A DNA stretch of 60,000 nt from contig OU612070.1 of assembly GCA_914767715.1 (NCBI GenBank), forward strand, positions 2,685,501 to 2,745,500. Reading direction: 5' to 3'. The number at the start of each line of letters is the position of its first letter. The first letter of the stretch is position 1. Below the pieces are notes generated by a model. That model did no database searches and was not told the DNA's origin. It worked only from the letters and a program-made list of their open reading frames with translations. The DNA comes from Membranipora membranacea. Lineage: Eukaryota; Bryozoa; Gymnolaemata; Cheilostomatida; Membraniporidae. Below are positions 12,001 through 21,961 of the stretch, one piece after another. Position numbers and translations under genes: made by a program.

Positions 12001-14728
12001 CTGTTAATCATTAAAAGATTGAAATATTCTGATACAACAGTATTTATTTTTATTTCCTGCCACCACTTTTTTCCACCAATCGGTTATCGCAAGATGAAGG
12101 AAAAAATCAAAACATACAATATTTCCATTATAAAATGTGGATCATAGGAATTGTTTTTCTCCTGTTTAATACATGTGAGGCCTGTTTTTAGCTCCTTATG
12201 ATGGACCACCATCACTGGATATTTCTGTGATCAAAGATTGCCGCAACTGCATTGCTCTATTATGGACACGACCAACACAACCAAATGGTGAAATATCTAT
12301 ATACACAGTAAGTCAGTGTAGTCAGGAGTAGTAGGTCAGAGGGATACATTGAAAAGAGGATAATGTAGCGACTCCCTGTAGTAGCAATATTATGCCGATC
12401 GGCTTTTCACAAAATCTAGCTTGAACAATTGACTGGGCTTATTTGATCATTAGACTATCCGATAGAAAACACTAGAGTGATGTATATATGTGACATCTGA
12501 GAAGATTAACCAAGAGCAGACCAGGATTTGGTATCTTTGCGTTTGATGTCTTTATCTTGACGCTGACAAACTTTGTGACTTATGCATGCATATGAATTAT
12601 CCACTGGTCTGCTTAAACCTACATACTATGAATTATCAGGTTGATTGTAAGGACAAGAAGTACACTCACTCAACTTACATCATCGGTGATGTACAATCTA
12701 CTCAACTCTGTGGATTCAGCACAGGATCTGATGTGACCTGTGATATCATAGCATATAACTCAGCCGGCGCTAGTCCGACTACAACAAGTAATGCCAGTCT
12801 CCTCTATACAGGTAATTTAGTATAGACCAACTGCACTTTTTCCATATTTTGCATGTGCAAATAAGCAATTCAGATTTGTTATGTTTTAATCTCAGGGTTT
12901 TGATTAACCCAAATGGACCGAAAGCCTATCCTACTCACAGGTTGAAAAATTTGGAATTGGTCCACTTGTAGAGGCAATGTCTACAGTGCAGAGAGCATCA
13001 TGCCCATCAGTCAATCTGCATGTAGTTTGATTGCGCTGCGTCCATTCATTAATTATGAAATTCTAAATTATGAAATATGTTTGTACATTTTACTCTTGGT
13101 CTTGGTGCCTGAATGAGCCCATTAATTTTGGCTCAAATAATGGTATTTTAGGAGTTTGCGCCAACTTGATTACTTTCATTGGTCAATTTTTTCTACAGAG
13201 GAATGCACATCAAGTAAAACAACAGCGAGGATGCCACATTCCTCTGGTCAGATTGCTATTATCTCCTCATCTACTGCTGGAGCAGTGATGTTATGTAGTC
13301 TTATAGCTCTTGTGGCATACATCATGAAACTAAGATCACGACCAGAAACAAAAGCTGCCAATGAAAGGTGAGCTTTAATTCTGACCAAGTCTTTTTGAAT
13401 TTTTTCATTATGGCTCATCAGCACTGCAGACAAAGACAGCAGACTACAATCAGAGAGTTCTGTACGCTAAAACTCTCTAATTCAGACATCGACACTACAC
13501 TATTATCATGTGTATCTCTGATCGCTAGAGTCAATTTAGCAACAGTACCTAATTAGAAAATTTAACTTGGGTCAATACTCCAAATTTCTTGTGATGGTAC
13601 TCGCTACTCATTCTAAGGGAATTAATTATCTCTTTATCGAACAGATCTATATACAAGCAATAGTATATAATGTGATCAGTGTGGCTTTAGGAGTAATAGG
13701 TAGCTTAGTTGGTTAGAGCGCGGTTCCATTAGTATGCAAATGTTGAAGGTCTTGGGTTCAATTCCCTCTGCAGTCCATCCACTGCTGGGGTTTGGTTGAC
13801 CACCAGGTGTGCCACAACCTGGAAACAGAGAGCGTCATAAAACAGACATTGCAGCATAAAATTTCGCCGCCCATGCTTCAGGATGCAGCGTGTGATATGA
13901 CAACTGATTTTAATCAAGCATGTTAATCAACGGCTTTAACATAGACTTAATAATAAGAGGCATTTAATTGTGGATAATATACCTACATGAGATGGTGTAG
14001 AAGCATTGGTGTTAACATTGACTTACAGCCCACATACCAGGTTAGTTGTTGATAACTCAATGAATTTCGTTCAGTTTTAAGATAAAAAATTGCAATAGAT
14101 TTAGCAGCTGGTCGTGAACAGTTTGATAAAAGTTTTCAGCAAACAATCAGTTTGAAGAAGAAATTTTGTATAGCTGAATTTAACACAATTTTCAAACTCC
14201 AAATCCGATTAAAACTGATTGAGTTATGAACACCAAACCTGGATTGCAGACAGTAATGACGGCCTTACTGCTTCTACACCGTCGTCACGTTGCACGTGCC
14301 TCGCTTCAGCTGTGCATGGTGTTTTGTCTAGGGTTATTAATAATTCTATAGTTACTTGACTTATACGCGTTTTCGTTTCTTCAAACACTGCGGTTATTTC
14401 TACTGCTCATTTTGAGCACTATGCCTCCCCAAGCCTGCCTATCTAAAGCAGCCTCTAAAGACTCAAAAAGAAATCGATTCATCTGGTCAATTTACAGACT
14501 CAAATAAAACGTTGAGAGAAATGCATTGCCCTGTGTTTTATCAGTTCCACAGAACCAGATAACATTGAACTACAAGGAGTTGGCTCTACTGCTGTCTACG
14601 AGAGTCAGATGAACACACAATACGAAACTGTTGATCCTGTTTACTCCCAGCCAGACATGAATCAGCTGGATAATCATGTATACAGCTTACCCCAAAAACC
14701 AGAAGCTAGAACTATAGAGAAGGGTTGA
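1..14728 (+). CDS. FTP-FN3 transmembrane receptor, copy A (5' end outside window)
   Basis: Multi-exon gene rebuilt from splice sites, frame continuity and exon-by-exon comparison with the paralogue at 22062-46126. Exons: 1-83, 588-812, 1084-1311, 1700-1817, 2204-2406, 3503-3600, 3824-4037, 4385-4491, 4810-4978, 5509-5597, 6932-7139, 7814-7920, 8640-8820, 9290-9381, 9540-9756, 10260-10369, 10604-10775, 11007-11095, 11475-11694, 12192-12307, 12640-12811, 13199-13367, 14545-14728. About 1190 codons are visible: the end of a second FTP lectin domain, a complete third one, nine FN3 domains, a transmembrane helix and a tyrosine-rich tail. All introns are GT-AG. The signal peptide, first FTP domain and start of the second must lie upstream. 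Predicted type I plasma-membrane protein with many NxS/T sites. No catalytic domain is visible, so recognition or adhesion signalling is inferred. Exact exon edges need transcript data. Confidence 0.85.
588..1311 (+). CDS. Copy A: FTP (fucolectin-like) domain 3, exons 588-812 and 1084-1311
   Basis: The first exon has the typical opening of the family (ARNGIATQSNPY), an ANDG element, the central NQWLKIDLG strand and the MVVYNRVGDCFG turn that precedes the C-terminal half. The second exon carries IQCDDNRQPLTQQ and ends in QLREFEAYGLG, matching the closing ExxVYG strand. Exons are joined in phase 1. FTP domains are F5/8C-fold modules that often bind fucose or related sugars. Ligand and metal binding are not proven here: I did not identify the His and Arg residues that bind fucose in eel fucolectin. 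Confidence 0.8.
1700..2406 (+). CDS. Copy A: FN3 domain 1 (exons 1700-1817, 2204-2406)
   Basis: FN3-like module split in phase 2, unlike the phase 0 split of the later domains. Recognisable features are VSLTFSNSTDLV, YQWT, and the second-half pattern YEYRVILSHG followed by SLTVPA. The corresponding copy B exons have exactly the same lengths (118 and 203 nt). A tRNA-like SINE sits in the intron. Confidence 0.7.
1882..2062 (+). mobile_element. tRNA-like SINE in the FN3-1 intron (copy A)
   Basis: Starts near GGTGGCTCGGTTGGTTGAG, a tRNA A-box-like head, and shares a body (CAGCATGCAAGTGTTGG and CAATGCGGCC) with the element at 28232-28412 in the same intron of copy B. The shared position means insertion before the gene duplication. 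No clear B box. Confidence 0.5.
3503..4037 (+). CDS. Copy A: FN3 domain 2, type A (exons 3503-3600, 3824-4037)
   Basis: Two exons joined in phase 0. The first ends ANVTWK, the FN3 Trp strand. The second has ISYRVIVKDLVG and LYTIEITTVNRRG, the FN3 tyrosine-corner region. Cysteine-poor, so assigned to the A class of modules. Ends in phase 1. Confidence 0.75.
4385..4978 (+). CDS. Copy A: FN3 domain 3, type B (exons 4385-4491, 4810-4978)
   Basis: The first exon has SSCIQFSWTAP, a standard FN3 B-strand region. The second has GYTPGTNITCSLQA and ends in LPCSG. B-type domains carry a repeated set of cysteines. Here the Cys expected before GYTPGT is Tyr (codon 4873-4875), whereas copy B keeps Cys. 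A short tandem repeat begins at the end of the first exon and repeats its donor site. Splice phase 0 inside the domain. Confidence 0.75.
4469..4590 (+). repeat. About 30-bp tandem repeat duplicating an exon end and splice donor
   Basis: About four copies of a unit starting GGCAACATTG and ending near GGTAGGT, differing at a few positions and with one copy 2 nt longer. The first copy is the 3' end of exon 4385-4491, and each later copy repeats a GGTAG-type donor. The matching place in copy B (36540-36572) has a single unit, so the expansion is specific to copy A. Confidence 0.85.
5509..7139 (+). CDS. Copy A: FN3 domain 4, type A (exons 5509-5597, 6932-7139)
   Basis: The first exon ends FETTVNWE and the second reads VSSHCNDVKFDLIVKD, then SYTLNLTATNNKG, typical FN3 F-G strands. 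Phase 0 inside, phase 1 at both outer ends. The 1.3 kb intron contains a block at 6541-6854 that aligns without net indels to copy B. Confidence 0.8.
6541..6854. other. Intronic block conserved without net indels between the paralogues (copy A)
   Basis: This 314-nt stretch pairs with 38486-38799 at the same length, while the surrounding intron differs by many insertions and deletions. A 72-codon frame (6636-6854) is open in both genes, and so is a frame on the opposite strand. It has no splice signals that I would trust. It may be an intronic regulatory element or a cryptic exon. Confidence 0.5.
7814..8820 (+). CDS. Copy A: FN3 domain 5, type B (exons 7814-7920, 8640-8820)
   Basis: The first exon reads PKQPTSVNVTEHNATCVKVSW. 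The second starts FNCSSSGG and has CEFYPGSLVTCVVYATNVAG, ending in LSCIG. All cysteines expected for the B class are present. Copy B keeps the first exon, but its counterpart of the second exon is broken. Confidence 0.8.
8790..9275. repeat. Local tandem duplication of about 240 bp carrying an exon end and donor
   Basis: The end of exon 8640-8820 and the following intron recur from about 9040. Both copies have CTGTATAGGTAGGTCGAGTC (8811 and 9051 areas), then similar text through TGATGGTCTTTTG and a shared CAGGAACTTGAT. The second copy thus duplicates the splice donor inside the intron. Confidence 0.7.
9290..9756 (+). CDS. Copy A: FN3 domain 6, type A (exons 9290-9381, 9540-9756)
   Basis: The first exon ends IKLRFDWE. 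The second has VTYEVAVTDTTN, DLDPYRSYSIRVTSKNDVG and ends TTMELG. Domain 6 has no equivalent in copy B because of an internal loss there. The intron is short (158 nt). Confidence 0.8.
10260..10775 (+). CDS. Copy A: FN3 domain 7, type B (exons 10260-10369, 10604-10775)
   Basis: The first exon has NSSCVDLQWKAP and GEIQNYT. The second starts IYCTSE and contains QQCGFYPG, VACGIVAYTSVGPSPP and LSCTG. Its second exon is the closest counterpart of copy B exon 40418-40589, which there is joined to the first half of domain 5. Confidence 0.85.
11007..11694 (+). CDS. Copy A: FN3 domain 8, type A (exons 11007-11095, 11475-11694)
   Basis: The first exon ends IKLKFQWT with a GTAAGT donor. The second has TTYHVSLTDMIDTSVV, then DLEPFTNYSFVVIASNNG. 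Nearly identical in plan and length (89 and 220 nt) to copy B exons 40861-40949 and 41304-41523. Confidence 0.85.
12192..12811 (+). CDS. Copy A: FN3 domain 9, type B (exons 12192-12307, 12640-12811)
   Basis: The first exon has KDCRNCIALLWTRP and NGEISIYT. The second has VDCKDKKY, QLCGFSTGSDVTCDIIAYNSAG. This is the membrane-proximal FN3 module and, with domain 8 and the transmembrane exon, among the parts best conserved between the two genes. Confidence 0.85.
13199..13367 (+). CDS. Copy A: transmembrane exon
   Basis: After a short Ser/Thr-rich juxtamembrane linker (EECTSSKTTAR) comes a hydrophobic run of about 23 residues around SLIALVAYIM, closed by the basic stop-transfer KLRSRPETK. This makes a type I membrane topology likely. 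Starts in phase 1, ends in phase 2 (GTGAGC donor). Confidence 0.85.
13692..13918 (+). mobile_element. tRNA-derived SINE in the last intron of copy A
   Basis: Has an A-box-like TAGCTTAGTTGG and a B-box-like GGGTTCAATTCC about 45 nt downstream, as in tRNA-headed SINEs. Its body resembles the intronic element at 1882-2062. Folding as a functional tRNA is not supported. Confidence 0.55.
13985..14285. mobile_element. MITE-like element with imperfect terminal inverted repeats
   Basis: The left end GATGGTGTAGAAGCA recurs inverted at the right end (TGCTTCTACACCGTC). The inverted pairing continues imperfectly for about 90 nt, including CATACCAGGTT against AACCTGG and TAACTCAAT against ATTGAGTTA. The element lies in the intron before the tail exon and has no counterpart in copy B. 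Confidence 0.6.
14545..14728 (+). CDS. Copy A: cytoplasmic tail exon with tyrosine motifs, and stop
   Basis: The acceptor TTTATCAG is chosen because it restores phase 2 and matches copy B; the AG a few bases later would give an immediate stop. Tyrosines lie at 14597 (VYESQ), 14621 (TQYETV, an exact TxYxxV), 14642 (YSQP) and 14681 (YSLP). The stop TGA is at 14726-14728. The C-terminus differs from copy B after YSLP. Confidence 0.85.
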
Positions 14729-14860
14729 TTCCTAGAGAATATATTATACCTTTGGTTATCAATTTCTGTGATAGTATAGATTATGATAATATTTCTCTGA
14801 ATATTAACAAAACAATCAACTTGGGAAAATTAAATAGATATAGTATATACAAGATATGGC

Positions 14861-14866
14861 AATAAA
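14861..14866 (+). terminator. Poly(A) signal AATAAA of copy A
   Basis: Canonical hexamer 133 nt after the stop codon. It is the first AATAAA downstream of the stop on this strand. Confidence 0.6.
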
Positions 14867-15115
14867 CATGCTTCCAGTTTAGCAGATGCGAATTTTTGGA
14901 GGAGGTGATTAGAAAAAAAGCATGACTGATCAACAAGTATTATTGTGGTTAATTGTGATCATATATCAGCTCAATATCATCCTATTCACCCGTGTTCTAG
15001 GAATTATTGTATAGTTGATTAATATCTCTTAATATTCTCAATTCATTTTGGGTATCTTTTTTGACGCCATAATGTAAAATAATATAACATATGTTACATG
15101 CAACAACAAAAAAAT

Positions 15116-15828
15116 GAAAGAGTTACAATGTAGATAACTCTGCACATACGTCGGATGGTACACTTCTCCAGGTTGAAAACCACAGTGGGCAGACAACCAA
15201 CTCTCAAACACCCACTGAGTATCATGGAAGCGATTGTGAAAGGCAAGAGATTGATTGGCCGAAGATGATTGCCGTCAAGTCTTGGCGTGAGCTTGGTGAG
15301 TATGCAGTTGTTGCCCACAACTCTGCATTGAGTGGAAGCGGTGAGAAAAAGGCAATTACCTGCTTTCCTCTTTTCGATCCGTGAGGAGAATTTTGGCTAA
15401 GTTGCAAAACGAGGTGGAACTCAGTGCACCAAAATACCAAGTAGACGCCACTGTTAGGAAGGTAAACTCATGGTCATTCTGTATTGCTTAATGATGTCAA
15501 GGGAAGAATAAGAAGGCTAGCCAGAGCTGAGGCCTTGCGAAAAAAAAGGAAGTTGAAGCGAAAGAACTTGATCAATTTCATGAATAATCCATACGGATTT
15601 GCCAAGAAGTGTTTGAGCAGAGCAAGAATGGGGAGCTCAAAGCTAGTCAGGCGGAAGTTGAGGCACACTTGGCAAAATTGTGCGGTTACAAGAGTGATGT
15701 GAACACTGATATCGCTGGGCTTAAACGCCCATTATCTCCGGTTACAGTTTGAGGTGGGTGATATCAAGCTTTGAGAGGTTGCACAGGTAGTTACCAAGGC
15801 ACGTGCCAAAAGGGCACCAGTCATTAAT
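15116..15828 (+). pseudogene. LINE fragment, region upstream of the RT domain
   Basis: From about 15484 the + strand encodes, with frameshifts, a basic stretch with NPYGFAKKCLSRARMG, then SQAEVEAHLAKLCGY and VVTKARAKRAP. This is the linker that precedes the reverse transcriptase in one large group of non-LTR retrotransposons. It stops just where the opposite-strand LINE begins. Decayed and not functional. Confidence 0.55.
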
Positions 15829-16893
15829 GACTTGACTTACTTGACTTATGTTGCAGAACTCCTAGTGGAGTATTGCGCCAGAATCGCCTTCTCCTTTACC
15901 TTCCATCTATCCCGATCACTCGCCATCTCGCCAGCCTCCGCCCACAACTTGATGTTGTGCTCATTCATCTGCTTAAGCGCAGTTCTCCGCCAAGTCTCTT
16001 GGGGTCGCCCTCTACTTCAAGTGCCCTCAGGGGCCCACCCGAGACTGGTGTGAGGGAGAGATTCCTTCCTCCTTAGGCTGTATCCTAGATATCTCCATCT
16101 TCGAACTTCTATGAGCTGTGAGACTGGTTTCTGCTTGCTGCATTCACGTACATCCAAGTTGGAAGTTTTGGACCACCAATATATTTTCAATATTCGACGC
16201 AACAGTTCATGTGAAATACCTCCAGTTTGTTCATATCCACTCTCGTCATTCGCCATGTTTCACATCCATAGAGGAGCACAGACAACACGTTAAAGTTGTA
16301 GAGTCTGAACTTGAGATGGTTGCTCATACTTCTTGATCTCCACACCTTGCTCAGTCTGTAAAAGGCTGTAGTTGCAGAGTTGATGCGGTTCTTGCTGCAC
16401 CACCAGATGCATCAATTTTCGCACCAAGATACAAAAAATTTTCTACATACTCGAGTGGGTTATTGCTGACTGTGAAATTGTTGTTAGATGCAGGGCCCAC
16501 TCCATCTCAATGAATCCTCAAAACTTTCGTCTTTTGTTCATTGATGTGCAATCCCGCTTTACTCGCTGTTGTTACGAGTTTGTCTGTAACTTTTTGCATG
16601 TCTCCATTTGTTGTAGAAAATAGCGCAACATCGTCTGCATAAGCTAGATAATTCAGCTTGGTTGTAAGATTCCATCAGAGTCCAGTTCGATGCGTCGCTT
16701 GTACTTGCTTCATTATGTAGTCTGTAGCCATGATAAATAACAGAGGTGAGATTACGCAGCCCTGTCAAACTCCTGATATTACTTCGAAGTACTCGTCCTC
16801 TGCTCCGCCCTGCGTTTTACACGCATACCCGGTGTAGAACGCCCGTGTCAGAGTGATGAGTTTGTCAGGGATACCATAAAACTTCATCACTTT

Positions 16894-17754
16894 TCACATG
16901 CTCTCCCGATGAATGCTGTCAAATGCGTTCCTGAAATCAATAAAATTGACGAACAGGGGCATCTTCCGTTCTTCACACTGTTCTATGATGGTCCTCAGTG
17001 TAAATATGTGGTCTGTACAACTTCTTCTGCTGCAAAAACCCGCTTGCTCTTCATCTAGACTTCTGTTCTCCTCTAGGGCTCCCGCAATACGGTCATGTAA
17101 AATCTTCAGAAATATTTTACTGATGTAAGGTAGGAGAGTAATACCCCTCCAATTCGTTGTCAATGATCCGCCGCGCCTCCAGTCTTGTGGGATGTCTTGT
17201 TTTCTCCATATAATCGAGAACAGAGTCTCGAGTGCTGCTGCGCATGAGCTACTGTTACGGAGTAAAACCTCTGCAGGTAGCTCGTCAATCAGCGAGGCTT
17301 TGATAATCTCTTCAATCTCTGAAAGACTAGGTGGATCATCATCTATCTCCAAAACCGTACCTGTGCTGGGTATATCCAAGGGGTCCTCAGGCTCTTCTTG
17401 ATTAAGAACTTCTTGAAAGTGCGCTGTCCAGATCTTTGCTTGTTCTTTGGGGTCAACAACTATCTGACCATTCTTGTCCTTGAGTCTAGCAGTTGATTTC
17501 CGCCTCTTTCCACTCAGCTCTCTCGTGATATCGTAGACTGCCTTCATCTGACCCATCTCAGCAGCTTCTTGTACAGCTCCTGCCATATCTTTGATGTTGT
17601 CCCTCTTGTCCTTCGGCACACTCTTCTTGACTAACTTCGCAAACACTTTGTACTTTTCCTCTAGGCACGCTGCTACGCGTCTTGAATGAGTGCCCAGAAC
17701 TTTACGCCTTGCACCCTGTCTTCGTTCTATCAACTCCCATGTTCTTTCTGACAT
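16894..17754 (-). pseudogene. LINE reverse transcriptase, N-terminal half of RT domain
   Basis: A 286-codon open frame. Visible RT blocks are NWRGITLLPYISKIFLKIL, EEQAGFCSRRSCTDHIFTLR and FVNFIDFRNAFDSIHRESM, corresponding to palm blocks with the first catalytic Asp in DF. The YxDD block should follow at 16893-16560, but that segment is split among frames. The product is therefore truncated. Confidence 0.8.
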
Positions 17755-17813
17755 CCAATGTGTCTTCCTATTATCTCTTCTCCAACATCATGGTACGCTT
17801 CCTTGATCTTAGT

Positions 17814-18299
17814 TCATCTTTCATTAACAGGAGTATCTTCTGGTAAGTCTCGAAGTTGACTGAACTTCATCTCCATTGCTGTTGTGAACTTCTCTTTTAC
17901 CGTCGTCAGTTTAAGTAGTTCGCGATTCCATTTTGCCTTTAGACTCGGCGCTTTACACTTGCCCGCTAGTTTGAGCCGCACTTTTCCAAGGATCAGATAA
18001 TGATCGCTGTACACATCTCTAGATCGTATCACTCTCACATCATGCAGGGATCTCCTCCATTTCCTGTTTATCAGCAAATGGTCTATCTAAGTAAGCTGCC
18101 CGCGAGTGGAATGCCACGTTAACTTGTGTATATCTTTGTGAGGGAAAATAGAACCCCCAACCACCATGCCATTTATCCTTCCAAACTGTATAAGCCTCTC
18201 TCCATTGTTGTTCGCCACCCCAACTCGATGCTGCCCTAGAGTATCCTCCGTCCCCATGTTGACAATTCCAACTTGTGCGTTGAGATCTTCCAGAAGCAT
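17814..18299 (-). pseudogene. LINE apurinic-type endonuclease, C-terminal part
   Basis: Two adjoining frames. 18299-18087 carries DLNAQVG, GERLIQFGR and HKLTWHSTRG; 18077-17814 carries KWRRSLHDVRVIRSRDV and SDHYLILG, with the conserved SDH. The break between them removes the usual NQIDH linker. Earlier endonuclease motifs lie at about 18380-18460 in a further frame. Confidence 0.75.
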
Positions 18300-18603
18300 G
18301 TCATGTCTGGGGACCTCATCTTTAGCCTAACATCAAAGCCGTACCTTCATGGTGCTGATTATCTTGCCTCCCCGAGTACAACACTATTTCTCCAGTCTCC
18401 AATCTCTCCTCTCCTTCTTCCGTCCATCTGCTCTCACTAATACCCAGAAGCTCCAGCTTCATTCGTTGGAAATCTCTCGCCACCTGCCACCGCCTTTATC
18501 AAGTTGATAACCTTCTCTGTCAAGCCAAACTTCTCAGTATGAGCCAGCGCGACCCTTGTTGACCTGGGCAACATTCGAGCCGGTATAAGTATTCATCTGT
18601 TTG

Positions 18604-19072
18604 TCCATATCATAAAACTGCATGCAAAAGGTTAAGTGAGGACTGGCTTTTGCATTACCAGAATCACTCTCTTGGCAAAACAGGAATGTTAGTCAATGGG
18701 CAAGAATTAGTTGAGATATGTTGGCATCCCTGCCTAGCTGCAGTGGCTGACTGGTATGACTGGTTGGTTCGTTTATCTCCCCTCCTGAATGCAGCCACAG
18801 GCATTTGCTGTATTATTCCGGGGTTTACTCCCCTAGCCTTCGTCTTCCATAGACGGCTGCAAGCTAGCAGTACCGGTTTGGTGGGTGAGCACAAGACCAA
18901 AGATGCATACATCCTTATTAAGGTGGGTATTGTATTTGTCCCACCAGGGTGTCCACCCACCCTCCCACACCCTCTACAGGGTCAGTGGGTTCACCAGATT
19001 AGTATTCGTGAGCTTGACCATGCGGTAGGTGGTACTGGGTTACATGGTCAGCTGCCCTGGAGAATACAGTAG
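18604..19072 (-). other. Probable 5' region of the same LINE
   Basis: Continuous with the endonuclease end of the element, more GC-rich than the flanking DNA and open for about 100 codons on the - strand (18960-18664) with no recognised domain. A 140-codon + strand frame (18650-19072) overlaps it and is probably chance. The element boundary is not defined. Confidence 0.35.
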
Positions 19073-21961
19073 TCATAAAGAACAGCGCTTTGCTCAGAGT
19101 GCAAGGGCGCAGTGATATACTCTTGTTATTATTGAGATGATCTTACTTGTGCTCTAAAGCAGGGATCTGAGAAATGAAAACCAATTTTAACATAACCGCC
19201 ATCATGCATTGCACATAACGAGGATGAATGACTGATCAAATGTTCCACCTGCCGGACTGGCTGAATCTTATGTACGCACTTATTTAGAATCTGAATAACT
19301 GTTGTGTGAGACACGAGACAGGAATCGTTTAATTTATGGAGGTAGGAGTGGTGTAGATTTTACGGATGACCCATGGACTATGCATGTAAAGTCTGACAGG
19401 TAGTACTGCTATAACAATACAAGTCTTGCTCGTTAAAGATTATAAGCAAAATTTTGAATATTGCATATATGCATATTTTAATGAAAATTTGTGTGCCTGG
19501 GTGAATGCTTTTTCATCAAAATTAACAATAAAGCTGATGTCATAAAGATACTTTATTTATGGGTAGATACATCCTCATGCTCGTACTGTTATTTGTATTA
19601 CAAACTAATTATTACATTTCAATAAAGACTGTAATAAAATTCTAAAGGGTGGCTGATATAATATTTCCCTCCATGATTCTTGATTTGTGATTGAGCTATA
19701 CCTAGCCTTGGCTCTATGCAGATTTTTTCATTCAAAATTGAAAAAAAAGCATTTTATCCTACCTTTTGCAATAACTAAGGTGAAATATCACTCCATGGGT
19801 CAGATCCTATACCTATGATGCAATTTGAGAATTTATCTTTCTCATGTAAGATTTCAACATCTTGTCTGGGAAAAAAGTAATGTTGGAATTTGAAGATCGT
19901 AGCAATTGTAACAGTAACAATAATCATTGCATACATATTGAAATTCATACAAATATTGCCATATAAATTACAGAGGTTTGTCACCTGGCTCAGACGCTGC
20001 GCAATCTTTTTCTAGTGTGAATGCTTCACAGCAAAATAGTCCCGATGCACAAAATGATTTAGGTCGTTGTATTGACTATTGTGGATGGTTTTCTGTAATT
20101 CTGATTTCCAAATTACGAACATAGCCTTACAGTAAGAATGAATACTGTATATAGGTCATGAACGTTTTATCACTGCAATAATAGTGCTGAAGACCAATCA
20201 TATTTCATTATTGGATTTTAGTGCGTAATTCTTGTCATTTGTCCTTATTATTAATACCATGTTCAAACTTGAAATATGGATATTTGCTTCAATATTAATC
20301 TGCATGAGTATGGTAATTTACAAAAGTGGGAAATAATGCCAAAATACCATAGACTTAATAATAATATTATTAAGTCTATGCAAAATACTCACTTTAGAGA
20401 GTTTGCTTACTATTAAGAGATTGTTTAATATAAGAGTTGTCCACTCTCTTTACAAGTGCGCACAAATCCCTGCTTGGACTTATTATTTCTTGTGTCCAGC
20501 AATCTAGTATGCAACAGATAAGGACTGATACTCACAAGAAGATAAAAACTAAGTATATGGTTTACTAAGGGCAGCGTATAGATACGTTTCTAGTTAGTAA
20601 GCTGTACAAATATGGTCAGGCTGACACTAAACACCTGCTTTTAAACAAAGGATTAGAAAATAGCTGCAGTACTACATTTGTGTACCCTGTATATCTTGTT
20701 AGTGTTTGCACTTTTCAATAATACATTAGGAACCATAAACTCATCAAGATTGAAAGCTGTGTCGATTAATTTATTTTAACCACCGAATTTTATTTTGAGA
20801 AAACGTATTGTGTTTGCCAGTGTTCAATCAGCAGCTTGTTATCCTTTGGTAAGTAAATGATTGGTAGTGAAGGTACTGGGTTGTACAATTTATTTCATTC
20901 GCCGTTATTTGCATCATAGTATCATTACGCTGTCAGATAAGATTGTTTAAGGTCTAGTGGGCATATCACATCATAAACTTTATTATCTGGGCGATAGTTT
21001 AGTAACATTTTCCACATGATTCCGTGTAGTTATCTAAAAGGATTCAGTTTGCCTTACCAATAAAAGTGTGATGTTACCAGAGACTATGGACATATTATAT
21101 AGTCTCTGATGGCCCACCTCATATTTCAGGTAGGTATCATGGTCCAATCACGTAGGGCATCACACAAGGGTGATAACTGATACTTCTAGGCACAGGCACT
21201 TCACTCAAAAATTTAACTAGTTTTAATGTGTTGCATCGATAAGTATTAACTGTTCATCAAAGTGAATTAAATCTACCTATATTACAATCCTATGAAAGTG
21301 TATTTACTTATATAATCCATAATTGAACCTGAGATATGCCTAAATAGTGTGACCCTTAATTTCTTTTATCCTTGCTCAGCGCTGTGAACAGGGAAGTAGC
21401 GATGAAGCAGTAAATAGTTAGATAGATAGATATTATAAAAGCTCTAATAAGTTATTTTCCAGATTATACGCTTTCAAAATCAAAAATGACATCGGCTCAA
21501 AATAAAATGAGATAGCTTAGCTGTGATGTCAAGTGTCGCTGTACATGATAATGTGTGAGTTGAGGGAAGCTTGTACATCACTGTACACTCATCGTTGGCT
21601 ATCAGGGTGATAAAATGTATCTTATCTTTTATTGTTGCATTATGCTAATACTGAACTAACAGTTCATCTAATAGTTCCTGATATATCACTCAACAACACT
21701 CGACGTCCAATCCTGATATCGGCCGACTGCTCTGAACTCGTTAGTCACTGCGAGGGTAATACAAAGTCTGTTTTGGTAATTTTCTTGACTTCAAATGCTG
21801 CAATTCTTCAGATGCCTTTTACTTGTTTAGACATTAATTTGTTGGTGATTAATAATAAATAAGGTCACATTAGTGATAAAAATAGTTAAGTCATTAATTA
21901 GGTCAGCATATGATTGATAGTGTGGTTAACTGTAATTGAGCAAAATTCAGCCTAGACAAAG
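19073..21961. other. Intergenic region between copies A and B
   Basis: AT-rich, with no exon-like pattern or recognised protein on either strand. It contains a perfect 33-nt palindrome (20348-20380), short GATA repeats (about 21419-21430) and presumably the promoter of copy B. I could not point to a convincing TATA box. Confidence 0.5.
20348..20380. repeat. Perfect 33-nt palindrome
   Basis: Arms CATAGACTTAATAATA and its exact reverse complement, separated by one A. It is likely the core of a small foldback element or a cruciform-prone site. Confidence 0.9.

Larger units (their letters stand above)
15830..18600 (-). mobile_element. Non-LTR retrotransposon (LINE), endonuclease plus RT, decayed
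   Basis: Read on the - strand, an APE-type endonuclease comes first (about 18460 down to 17814), then a linker and the reverse transcriptase (17754-16894), then a broken thumb and C-terminal region to about 15835. Recognisable pieces are ISESRWTEEG, DLNAQVG, NNNGERLIQFGRINGMVVGG, HKLTWHS, KWRRSL and SDHYLILG. The 3' end has short AAGT/CAAGT-type repeats, usual for this kind of LINE. Frameshifts and stops interrupt it, so it is not active. Clade assignment (RTE/CR1-like) is tentative. Confidence 0.8.

Noticed and set aside
13692-13780. Possible tRNA gene
   Set aside because: A and B boxes are present, but the acceptor and anticodon stems do not pair. A SINE is a better explanation.
14545-14728. 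Classical ITIM or ITAM
   Set aside because: None of the four tyrosines fits (S/I/V/L)xYxx(I/V/L) exactly, and no pair has ITAM spacing. Only the ITSM pattern TxYxxV matches.
18650-19072. 140-codon + strand frame, the longest + strand frame outside the receptor genes
   Set aside because: It resembles no protein and lies antisense to the probable 5' part of the LINE.
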